Shown: in pieces, positions 57,801-64,000 of the stretch | How positions within the stretch are numbered: position 1 is the first letter of the stretch | How the letters are laid out: the number at the start of each line of letters is the position of its first letter | Assembly: GCF_001425685.1 (NCBI RefSeq) | Contig: NZ_LMCY01000043.1 | Coordinates: 126,246-190,245, forward strand | Origin: Massilia sp. Root335 | GTDB taxonomy: Bacteria > Pseudomonadota > Gammaproteobacteria > Burkholderiales > Burkholderiaceae_D | Length of the DNA stretch: 64,000 nt | Direction of reading: 5' to 3' | Made by a program: the position numbers and the translations under genes | The notes under the pieces: generated by a model | Seen by the model: only the letters and a program-made list of their open reading frames with translations | The model's database searches: none | What the model was told of the DNA's origin: nothing

Positions 57801-60585
57801 GCGCGCCACGACCGACGGCGACTTGATCCTGCGCGCCCGCGCGCTCGATCCGCAGCAGCGCGTGGCGGCGACCCATCGCGAAATCTACGTGGCGGGCGAT
57901 GACGAGCAGTGGTTCGCGAACGCCGACCACGACCGCATCGACCTGCTGCCGGCGCAAAAGCGCTACGAGCCGGGCGAACAGGCGCGCTTCCAGGTGCGCA
58001 GCCCGTTCCGCCGCGCGACGGTGCTCGTGACCGTCGAACGCGAAGGCATCCTCGACACGTACGTGCGGCACCTGTCCGGGCGCGACCAGACGATTGCGAT
58101 TCCCGTGAAGGCCAGCTATGCGCCGAACGTGTTCGTCTCGGCCCTGGTCGTGCGCGGGCGCGTGGCGGGCGTGCAGCCGACGGCGCTCGTCGACCTCGGC
58201 AAGCCCGCCTATAAACTGGGCATCGCGCCGATCCGCGTGGGCTGGGGCGGCCACGAACTCAAGGTCGACGTGGCGGCCGACAAGCCCGTCTACAAGGTGC
58301 GCGAGCATGCGCAGGTATCGATCCGCGTGCGCGACCCCGACGGCACGCGGCCCGCGGCCGGGACCGAGGTCGCCGTGGCCGCCGTCGACGCCGGCCTGCT
58401 GGAGCTGATGCCCAACACGAGCTGGGACCTGCTCGACACGATGATGCACGAACGGAGCCTGCAGGTGGAGACGTCGACGGCACAGATGCAGGTGGTCGGC
58501 AAGCGCCACTTCGGCCGCAAGGCGTTCCCGCACGGCGGCGGCGGCGGACGGAGCGCCGGGCGCGAACTGTTCGAGACGCTGCTGCTGTGGAAGGGCAAGG
58601 TCGTCCTCGACGCGAACGGCGAGGCGCGCGTCGACGTGCCGCTGAACGATTCGCTGACGTCGTTCCGCATTGTCGCCGTCGCCAGCAGCGGCGCGGGCCG
58701 GTTCGGCACGGGCCGCACGGACATCCGCACGTCGCAGGACCTGATGCTCGTGTCCGGCCTGCCGCCGCAGGTGCGCGAGGGCGACCGCCTGCGCGCCGGC
58801 TTCACGGTGCGCAACGCGTCCGATCGGCCGCTGACGGTGGCCCTCTCCGCGAGCGTCGCGGCCGACCGCGGCAAGGGCCAGCCGCTGGCGCGCCAGGACG
58901 TCGCACTGGCACCGGGCGAGTCGCGCGAAGCGGGCTGGGACTACACGGTGCCGGCCGGCGCCGCGGCGCTGCAGTGGGACGTGGCCGCGTCGAGCAACGA
59001 CAGCGGCGCGGGCGACCGCATGCGCATCACGCAACAGGTGACCGCCGCCGTCCCGGTGCGCACCTTGCAGGCGACCCTGATCCAGATCGACGGCACGCAG
59101 ACGCTGCCCGTCGAGCGGCCGGCGGATGCGCTGCCGGGCCGCGGCGGCGTCCGCACCACGTTGCAGGCGCGCCTGGGCGACGAGCTGCCGGGCGTGCGCG
59201 ACTACATGGCCGCGTATCCGTACACGTGCTTCGAACAGCGCACGTCGCGCGCCGTGGCGCTGCAGGACCGCGCGCTGTGGGACAAGGTCGTCGCGACCCT
59301 GCCTGCGCACCTCGACGGCGATGGCCTCGTCAAGTATTTCGCGCCGATGGAGCAGGGCAGCGACGTGCTCACGGCCTATGTGCTGTCCTTGACGAACGAG
59401 GCGGGCTATCCGATTCCCGACGAGCTGCGCGGCCGCATGGAAGCGGGCCTCGCGGGCTTCGTGGAAGGGAAGATCGTGCGCGGGAACGGCCGCGCGACGG
59501 GCGAACTGGCCGTGCGCAAGCTGGCCGCGCTGGAAGCCCTGTCGCGCGGTGCGGGCGTGCGGCCGGCCATGCTGGAGTCGATCGAGGTCCAGCCGAACCT
59601 GTGGCCGACGTCCGCCGTCATCGACTGGTATCTCGTCCTCAAGCGCACGCCGGCGCTGCCGCAGCACGACGCGCGCCTGGCGCAGGCCGGCCAGATCCTG
59701 CGCGCGCGCCTGAACCTGCAGGGCACGACGATGGGCTTTTCGACGGAGCGTGCGGACGACTGGTGGTGGCTCATGACGTCGGCCGACGTCAACGCCAACC
59801 GCCTGCTGCTGGCGACGCAGGGCGACCCGGCGTGGAAGGCCGACGCGGGCCGCCTCGCGCGCGGCACGCTCGGCCGCCAGCAGCACGGGCATTGGGACAC
59901 CACGCCGGCCAACGCGTGGGGCGTCGTCGCGCTGAAGCATTTTGCGCAAGCCTACGAGCGCGCGCCCGTGACGGGCAATGCGAACCTCGTGCTGGCCGGT
60001 GCCGGCGCGAAGGGCGTCAGCTGGACCGGTCCGACGCCGGCCACCGTGCTGCAGGGCTGGCCGGAGGGCCGTGGCACCATCACGCTGCGCCAGCTCGGCG
60101 GCGGCAAGCCGTGGGCGACGGTCCAGAGCCTGGCGGCCGTGCCGCTTTCGGCGCCGCTGGCGTCCGGCTACCGCATCGCGCGCACCGTCACGCCGGTGGA
60201 GCAGAAGGTCAAGGGCGCGTGGTCGCGCGGCGACGTCTACCGCGTCCACCTCGACATCGACGCGCAATCCGACATGACGTGGGTCGTCGTCGACGATCCG
60301 ATCCCGGCCGGCGCCAGCGTGCTCGGTTCAGGCCTCGGACGCGATTCGCAGATCGCCACGGCCGGCGAACGCCGCACCGGCTGGACCTGGCCCGCGTACG
60401 AGGAGCGCATGCACACCGGCTACCGCGCGTACTACGAATGGGTGCCGAAGGGCCGCTTCACCGTCGAGTACACGGTACGCCTGAACAACGCGGGCCGCTT
60501 CGCGCTGCCGCCCACGCGGGTCGAGGCCATGTATGCGCCGGAGATGTTCGGCGAGGTGCCGAATGCGGGCGTCGTGGTGCAGTGA
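54856..60585 (+). CDS. Bacterial alpha-2-macroglobulin (periplasmic protease trap)
   Basis: A 1909-residue protein that traps foreign proteases in the periplasm. The signal peptide MAVLRRMLCLVLLCCWSGAWA looks like a type I site, unlike the lipoprotein YfhM of E. coli. It shows macroglobulin-like repeats, a bait-like region with an acidic insert (GGGGEDDEDESEG, about residue 825), a segment with FPHGGGGGRSAGRELFETLLLW, then the thioester motif CFEQ at C1458-Q1461 (YPYTCFEQRTS). A complement-like thioester domain and receptor-like domain follow, ending AGVVVQ. ATG 54856 has AGGAG 5 bases upstream. The stop is 7 bases before pbpC. Confidence 0.95.
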   Translation: MAVLRRMLCLVLLCCWSGAWAQTTVSGFSPDGQVRRVRQAVARFTQPMVAFGDLRADTPFDVDCPVPGSARWVDAQTWSYDFDRDLPGATRCRFTLKTNVHDLAGQPLAGRRAFSVATGGPAVLETLPREGDENIDEQQAFMLTLSAPATDESILKQAWCRADGVSEKIAVTLLRGDRRAQALQNGRWFARQVVAEDKGDEDLGAYTDARLRADEKAGRLARIVVLQCRRTLPASAEVALVWGAGVAAPNGIATDKDQTLAFKTRADFTARFNCEKVNARSQCIPFQPMRVNFSAPVHAADAARIYLEGPGGKRWPARLEKEGDQVPDVVSQVSLPGPFPEQARLTLHLPAGLRDDAGRPLVDAGRFPLAVRTGEQPPLVKFAAPFGIIEAHGDRLLPVTVRNVEAQLAGRMHTDGAAMRLDAGRTADVLAWLRKVAGPHGGLHPSQPDGDQMKVSIFKGVEPAALQRFTLPKPHGRRAFEVIGIPLRQPGFYAVELASPRLGAALNGKRRTAYVRSAALVTNMAAHFKLGAQSSLVWVTSLDKGRPVAGARVEVRDCAARLLWSGTSDASGIARIRQALPRARCKESDVYVVTAARGDDFTFTLSDWQQGIEAWRFNLPTGSRDDDSRVVATVFDRTLLRAGETVHMKHYLRRRTQQGFAFVRARDRAPTTVGDWRAQELGTDKTALPARGFLVHQGSGEKVEFALHWAANGSAEGEWAIPIEAKLGAYDVLIGGQVAGEFRVEQFRVPTMKAQLAGPRQPAVAPQSVALDAQVSYLAGGPAGLAPVKLRSVVQDTGVQFADYDEFTLGAGDVREGVVDQGGGGEDDEDESEGAPGQDVARTQSLLLDRAGGARIVVDKLPAIERPKSLLAELSYQDANGETLTVSTRVPLWPSAWVVGIKPEGWLLRRDALKFQAVVLDVAGKPVANVPVTVDLLKRATYSHRHRLVGGFYAYEHSSEIKRVGEACSGTTDARGILVCDTRATTDGDLILRARALDPQQRVAATHREIYVAGDDEQWFANADHDRIDLLPAQKRYEPGEQARFQVRSPFRRATVLVTVEREGILDTYVRHLSGRDQTIAIPVKASYAPNVFVSALVVRGRVAGVQPTALVDLGKPAYKLGIAPIRVGWGGHELKVDVAADKPVYKVREHAQVSIRVRDPDGTRPAAGTEVAVAAVDAGLLELMPNTSWDLLDTMMHERSLQVETSTAQMQVVGKRHFGRKAFPHGGGGGRSAGRELFETLLLWKGKVVLDANGEARVDVPLNDSLTSFRIVAVASSGAGRFGTGRTDIRTSQDLMLVSGLPPQVREGDRLRAGFTVRNASDRPLTVALSASVAADRGKGQPLARQDVALAPGESREAGWDYTVPAGAAALQWDVAASSNDSGAGDRMRITQQVTAAVPVRTLQATLIQIDGTQTLPVERPADALPGRGGVRTTLQARLGDELPGVRDYMAAYPYTCFEQRTSRAVALQDRALWDKVVATLPAHLDGDGLVKYFAPMEQGSDVLTAYVLSLTNEAGYPIPDELRGRMEAGLAGFVEGKIVRGNGRATGELAVRKLAALEALSRGAGVRPAMLESIEVQPNLWPTSAVIDWYLVLKRTPALPQHDARLAQAGQILRARLNLQGTTMGFSTERADDWWWLMTSADVNANRLLLATQGDPAWKADAGRLARGTLGRQQHGHWDTTPANAWGVVALKHFAQAYERAPVTGNANLVLAGAGAKGVSWTGPTPATVLQGWPEGRGTITLRQLGGGKPWATVQSLAAVPLSAPLASGYRIARTVTPVEQKVKGAWSRGDVYRVHLDIDAQSDMTWVVVDDPIPAGASVLGSGLGRDSQIATAGERRTGWTWPAYEERMHTGYRAYYEWVPKGRFTVEYTVRLNNAGRFALPPTRVEAMYAPEMFGEVPNAGVVVQ

Positions 60586-60592
60586 GGCCGCG

Positions 60593-62800
60593 ATGAAAGC
60601 GCTCCTCGCGTGGATACTGTTGCCGCTGTTGCTGGCCGCGCCGCCGGCGCTCGCCGCCGTGCCGACGCCGCAGGATGTGAAAGCCGCGTGGCGCTCGTCC
60701 GACACGACCCTGCTGGACCGGCATGGCGAGGTCATCGACACGGTGCGCGTCGACATGAAAGGCCGCCGGCTGGCCTGGGTGGCGCTGGACGACATCTCGC
60801 CCACGCTCGGCCGCGCCGTGCTGCAGGCCGAGGACCAGCGTTTCATGGAACACGGCGGCATCGACTTCCAGGCAATCGGCAAGGCCGCCTGGGACAATCT
60901 GTTCGGCGTGCAGCGCACGCGCGGCGCCTCGACGATCACGATGCAGCTCGCCGGCCTGCTCGACCCGAAACTGGCGCCGCGTTCGGCGGGCCGCACGTGG
61001 GCGAGCAAATGGGACCAGGCGCTCGCGGCGCGGGAACTGGAGGCCGGCTGGAACAAGCGCCAGATCCTCGAGGCCTACCTGAACCTGGCCAGTTACCGCG
61101 GCGAGCTGCAGGGCATCGGCGCCGCGGCGCGCGCGCTGTTCGGCAAGGCGCCGTCGGGGCTGGATGCGGGCGAGGCCGCGATCCTGGCGAGCCTGTTGCG
61201 CGCGCCGGCGGCACCGCCGCGGACGGTCGCGCGGCGCGCGTGCGCGCTCGCGCGCGAGCTCGATCCGCGCACGGATTGCGCGGCCATCGAATGGGAAGTC
61301 GATGCCGCGTTCGCGCGCACGGCGGCGCCGCTGCCGTCGGCAGCCGGCACGACGCCGCAGCTGGTGCGCCGCCTCGGCGCGGGGCCGGGGAGCGTCGTGC
61401 GCAGCACCCTCGACGCCGGCCTGCAGCGCTACGTGGCCGCCACGCTGCACCGCCGGCTGGCCGAGCTGGCCGGACGCAATGTGGGCGACGGCGCCGTGAT
61501 CGTCATCGACAATGCCAGCGGCGAGGTGAGGGCGTACGTCGCGAACGACGGCGCCAGTGAAGTCGACGGCGTGACGGCGCTGCGCCAGGCCGGGTCCACG
61601 TTGAAGCCGTTCCTGTACGAGCTGGCGCTGGAGCGGGGCCAGCTCACGGCCGCCTCGCTGCTGGACGACACGCCCGTCGACATCCCGACGGTCGGCGGCC
61701 TGTACGTGCCGCAGAACTACGACCACCAGTACCGCGACGCCGCCAGCGTGCGCACGAGCCTCGCGGGGTCGCTGAACGTGCCCGCCGTGCGCACGCTGAT
61801 GCTGGCGGGTCTGGAACGCTTTCATGAGCGCCTGCGCCAGCTCGGCATCACGAGCCTGACCGAAGCGCCCGAGTTCTACGGCTGGTCGCTGGCGCTCGGT
61901 TCGGGCGACGTCAGCCTGCTGGAACTGACCGGCGCCTACCGCACGCTGGCCAACGGCGGCATGCAGGACGATGTGACGTTCGTGCCGCGCGCAGGAGCGG
62001 CCAGGCAAGCGGCGAAACGGCGCGTGCTGGATGCGCGCGCCAGCTTCATCGTCGCCGACATCCTGTCCGACCGCGCCGCCCGCAGCACGACGTTCGGCCT
62101 CTCCAACGAACTCGCGACGGGCTTCTGGAGCGCGGTCAAGACGGGCACCAGCAAGGACATGCGCGACAACTGGTGCGTGGGCTTTTCGGACCGCTACACG
62201 GTCGGCGTGTGGGTCGGGAACTTCGATGGCGGCTCGATGTGGGACGTGTCCGGCGTGTCCGGCGCGGCGCCCGTGTGGCGCGATGTGATGGATTACCTGC
62301 ACCGCGACCGCCCGAGCCGGCCGCCGGCCGCGCCGCCCGGCGTCGTGCGCCAGACGGTGCGGTTCGCGCCGGCCGTGGAACCCGAGCGCAGCGAATGGTT
62401 CGTGCGCGGCACGGAGACGCCGTTGGTCGAGGTGCTGGCGCCGGCCCGGCGCGCGCCGCGGATCGTGTATCCGGCATCGGACAGCATCATCGCACTCGAT
62501 CCGGACATCCCGCCGTCGCTGCAGCGCATGCGGTTTCGTGCCTACGGCGGCGCGGGACTGCGCTGGAAACTGGATGATGCGGACGTCGGCCCGGCCGAGC
62601 AGGCGGCCACGTGGGCGCCGCTGCCGGGCGAGCACGAACTGAAACTGGTGGGGAGCGATGGCCGGGCGGTCGCCGCCGCCCGGTTCGAAGTGCGCGGCGC
62701 GGCGCCCGGTCAGCTCGCCTCGACCTTTTCCACCAGCAGCGGCGGATCGGCGGACAGGTCGAGCGGCAACGGCGTGAACAGGGGCGAGTCGGAACGGTAG
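60593..62800 (+). CDS. pbpC: Penicillin-binding protein 1C
   Basis: A 735-residue bifunctional peptidoglycan synthase partnered with the macroglobulin gene. It has an N-terminal membrane or signal segment (MKALLAWILLPLLLAAPPAL). The GT51 glycosyltransferase has EDQRFMEHGG with catalytic E80 and the downstream RGASTITMQLA. The transpeptidase has SxxK at S335-K338 (AGSTLKPFLY), SLN, and KTG at K516 (VKTGTSKDMRDNWCVGF). A BiPBP_C-type domain ends near residue 705. The last 30 residues (GQLASTFSTSSGG...) lie antisense to the 5'-nucleotidase gene and look like a read-through tail. ATG 60593 sits 7 bases after the macroglobulin stop. Confidence 0.95.
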   Translation: MKALLAWILLPLLLAAPPALAAVPTPQDVKAAWRSSDTTLLDRHGEVIDTVRVDMKGRRLAWVALDDISPTLGRAVLQAEDQRFMEHGGIDFQAIGKAAWDNLFGVQRTRGASTITMQLAGLLDPKLAPRSAGRTWASKWDQALAARELEAGWNKRQILEAYLNLASYRGELQGIGAAARALFGKAPSGLDAGEAAILASLLRAPAAPPRTVARRACALARELDPRTDCAAIEWEVDAAFARTAAPLPSAAGTTPQLVRRLGAGPGSVVRSTLDAGLQRYVAATLHRRLAELAGRNVGDGAVIVIDNASGEVRAYVANDGASEVDGVTALRQAGSTLKPFLYELALERGQLTAASLLDDTPVDIPTVGGLYVPQNYDHQYRDAASVRTSLAGSLNVPAVRTLMLAGLERFHERLRQLGITSLTEAPEFYGWSLALGSGDVSLLELTGAYRTLANGGMQDDVTFVPRAGAARQAAKRRVLDARASFIVADILSDRAARSTTFGLSNELATGFWSAVKTGTSKDMRDNWCVGFSDRYTVGVWVGNFDGGSMWDVSGVSGAAPVWRDVMDYLHRDRPSRPPAAPPGVVRQTVRFAPAVEPERSEWFVRGTETPLVEVLAPARRAPRIVYPASDSIIALDPDIPPSLQRMRFRAYGGAGLRWKLDDADVGPAEQAATWAPLPGEHELKLVGSDGRAVAAARFEVRGAAPGQLASTFSTSSGGSADRSSGNGVNRGESER

Positions 62801-63711
62801 GGCACGCGGCCGTGGCGCGCGGCCGGATCGAGGTGCAGGTCCTGGTCGTCGAAGAACAGGTGGGCGCGGAACGCCTTGACCACCTTCGACTTGGGCACGC
62901 CGCCGAGGAAGAAGATTTCGTTCACGTACACGCCCCAATGGCGCAGGGTATTGATGACCCGCATCTCGGCCGGCGCGCTGCGCGCCGTGACGATGGCGAT
63001 GCGCACCGGCGACACGTCCGCGCCGAACGGCAGCCGTTCCTGCAGGCGCGCCAGCCTGCGCAGCAGGACCGCGTACGGGCCATCCTTCATCGGCTCGTTC
63101 TGCTTTTCGTCCTCGATCGTGTGGAAGCGGTCCAGGCCCTCGGTCTTGTACACGAGTTCACTGGAGTCGTCGAACAGCACGGCGTCGCCGTCGAAGGCGA
63201 TGCGGACCTGGTCGTCGGGCGGCGCTTCGGCCGCGTGCGGCGGCGGCTTCAGGATCGCGGCCGCGCAGGCCTGGGCGTCGATCACGCGCTGGGCGTCTTC
63301 GACATTGGTCGTCAGGAACAGGTCGACGGCGAACGCGTCGAGGTAATCGACGACGGACTGGCCGCCGGTGAACGCGTGGCGCGAGATCGGCAGCCCGCGC
63401 GAGCGGATATTGTTGAAGACGCGCACGCCCGTCTCCGGGCTGTTGCGCGACATGACGACGACTTCGACGAGCGGCTTCGTCTCCGACTGGGCGTAGCGGT
63501 TCAGGCCGAGCAGGGCGCGCACGAGGGCCATGCCGGTGCCGTCGCGCAGCGGTTCGTTCTCGCGCTCGAGCATGTAGGCGCGGTATTCCTCCAGCGCGCT
63601 CTGGGGATTCTTGACGTAGCGGGCCTTGTAGAGGGCGTCGGCTTCCGCCAGGTCGAAGAGGGCGGTGGCGGAGATGCCGACCACGAGGGTATCGGAAAGG
63701 TCGAGGGGCAT
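62710..63711 (-). CDS. Cytosolic 5'-nucleotidase (NT5C1-like)
   Basis: A 333-residue protein of the 5-nucleotidase family (PF06189 type, related to animal cytosolic 5'-nucleotidase IA), which dephosphorylates nucleoside monophosphates. It shows VVGISATALFDLAEADALY, EYRAYMLERENEPLRDGTG, VVVMSRNSPETGVRVFNNIR, the HAD-like IAFDGDAVLFDD with the nucleophile Asp, and VTARSAPAEMRVINTLR. ATG 63711 is the start. Its C-terminal 91 bases overlap pbpC on the other strand. The 63712-63896 gap holds no recognisable gene. Confidence 0.9.
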   Translation of the reverse strand: MPLDLSDTLVVGISATALFDLAEADALYKARYVKNPQSALEEYRAYMLERENEPLRDGTGMALVRALLGLNRYAQSETKPLVEVVVMSRNSPETGVRVFNNIRSRGLPISRHAFTGGQSVVDYLDAFAVDLFLTTNVEDAQRVIDAQACAAAILKPPPHAAEAPPDDQVRIAFDGDAVLFDDSSELVYKTEGLDRFHTIEDEKQNEPMKDGPYAVLLRRLARLQERLPFGADVSPVRIAIVTARSAPAEMRVINTLRHWGVYVNEIFFLGGVPKSKVVKAFRAHLFFDDQDLHLDPAARHGRVPYRSDSPLFTPLPLDLSADPPLLVEKVEAS

Positions 63712-63896
63712 GATGATCGGATTCCTTGGTTGCGGGCCTGCACATCGGCAGGACTATTCCTACGGAAATTATGGTGCCCGACACCGAGGATTACTTGAGT
63801 TCAAGCAACAAATCGTTGGAGCGGCAAGCCGACCGGCGACTGCGTTGCCGCGACCCGGATAATGGATCCAGGCAGGGCAGGAAGGGACTGGAACGC

Positions 63897-63926
63897 AAAA
63901 AGCCCACGCACCGAAATGCGTGGGCT
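63897..63926 (-). terminator. Intrinsic terminator downstream of tRNA-Lys
   Basis: A perfect 10-bp stem AGCCCACGCA / TGCGTGGGCT with a 6-base loop (63901-63926). On the minus strand it is followed by a run of T residues (AAAA before it on the plus strand). It lies 13 bases after the tRNA 3' end. Confidence 0.88.
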
Positions 63927-63938
63927 TCCTGGTAATAC

Positions 63939-64000
63939 TGGTAGGCCGTGCGGGGCTCGAACCTGCGACCAACGGATTAAAAGTCCGCTGCTCTACCAAC
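63939..64000 (-). tRNA. tRNA-Lys (anticodon TTT), 5' end beyond the window
   Basis: On the minus strand the sequence shows the D-arm piece GTTGGTAGAGC, the anticodon arm CGGACTTTTAATCCG with anticodon TTT, the T-arm GCAGGTTCGAGCCCCGC and the acceptor half ending in an encoded CCA. About 14 bases of the 5' side lie outside the window. The T-stem has one A-C mismatch in its middle and the acceptor 3' half reads ACGGCCT, so the copy is slightly unusual. Confidence 0.9.

Noticed and set aside
55696..60267. A 1523-codon open frame antisense to the macroglobulin gene
   Set aside because: The plus strand carries a full-length macroglobulin with a signal peptide, thioester and ribosome site. The reverse frame has none of these and shows shadow composition.
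63769..63999. A 76-codon minus-strand frame (MVEQRTFNPLVAGSSPARPT...)
   Set aside because: This is the familiar false protein produced by translating a tRNA-Lys gene and its flank.

Overview
The window is GC-rich, gene-dense chromosomal DNA of a Gram-negative betaproteobacterium. Gene content points to Burkholderiales, most likely Oxalobacteraceae (Massilia/Telluria type). The pointers are a cysI-DUF934-cysH-cysD-cysN-cobA operon divergent from a CysB-type regulator, the orn / M48 protease-phhB-rsgA neighbourhood, an OmpC-type porin, and DUF4214, LytTR and HPP-CBS genes. The taxon is an inference from gene order and base composition only. No prophage, plasmid gene, IS transposase, rRNA or CRISPR array was seen.

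Layout. 0-3.5 kb: the tail of an unidentified gene, a probably secreted DUF4214 protein with seven propeller-like repeats, and a small unknown. 3.6-11.6 kb: assimilatory sulfate reduction and siroheme synthesis (minus strand) facing cysB (plus strand), which is followed by a methyltransferase. 11.7-16.5 kb: a porin, then two histidine kinases around one LytTR response regulator. 16.8-22.1 kb: a DHH phosphoesterase, a PAS-GGDEF-EAL protein, a nitronate monooxygenase-like flavoprotein and YajQ. 22.2-29 kb: housekeeping genes (murB, argG, argF, rsgA, phhB, M48 protease, orn). 29-36.3 kb: a hybrid sensor kinase, a secreted metallo-beta-lactamase-fold protein, and a divergent locus in which a MarR regulator sits between a CBS-tailed ClC channel and an HPP-CBS membrane protein. 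36.5-43.2 kb: a UPF0149/SEC-C protein, SrkA-like kinase, a 901-residue coiled-coil protein, a flavin-dependent halogenase and a small membrane protein. 43.3-45.6 kb: TerD, a DUF475/TerC-like protein and a divergent-PAP2 protein. 46.1-51.1 kb: an RND efflux pair and a Thr/Gly/Ser-rich lipoprotein. 51.3-54.7 kb: NAD(P)H-hydrate dehydratase, a histidine phosphatase and the cystine importer TcyP. 54.9-63.7 kb: alpha-2-macroglobulin with PbpC, and a 5'-nucleotidase that overlaps pbpC tail to tail. The window ends inside a tRNA-Lys gene on the minus strand.

How genes work together. The cys operon turns sulfate into sulfide: CysDN makes APS, the iron-sulfur CysH reduces it, and CysI, whose siroheme begins with CobA, reduces sulfite. 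CysB is the likely activator, and TcyP about 45 kb away is a second sulfur source. The alpha-2-macroglobulin/PbpC pair is the known periplasmic defence and wall-repair pairing. The ClC/HPP/MarR locus looks like one anion-handling module with CBS sensors on both membrane proteins.

The most unusual non-coding content is three families of short palindromic repeats. A GTCSCCCGC...GCGGGGGCCCAAGTT family forms head-to-head doublets between convergent genes at 23.3, 31.6 and 41.1 kb, and a seven-unit array at 45.6 kb. A GGGGTCAGAGC family lies at 28.3 and 36.3-36.5 kb. A GTAGGGTGGGCAC family lies at 11.7 kb. These resemble REP/BIME elements. No mobilising RAYT transposase is present in the window.
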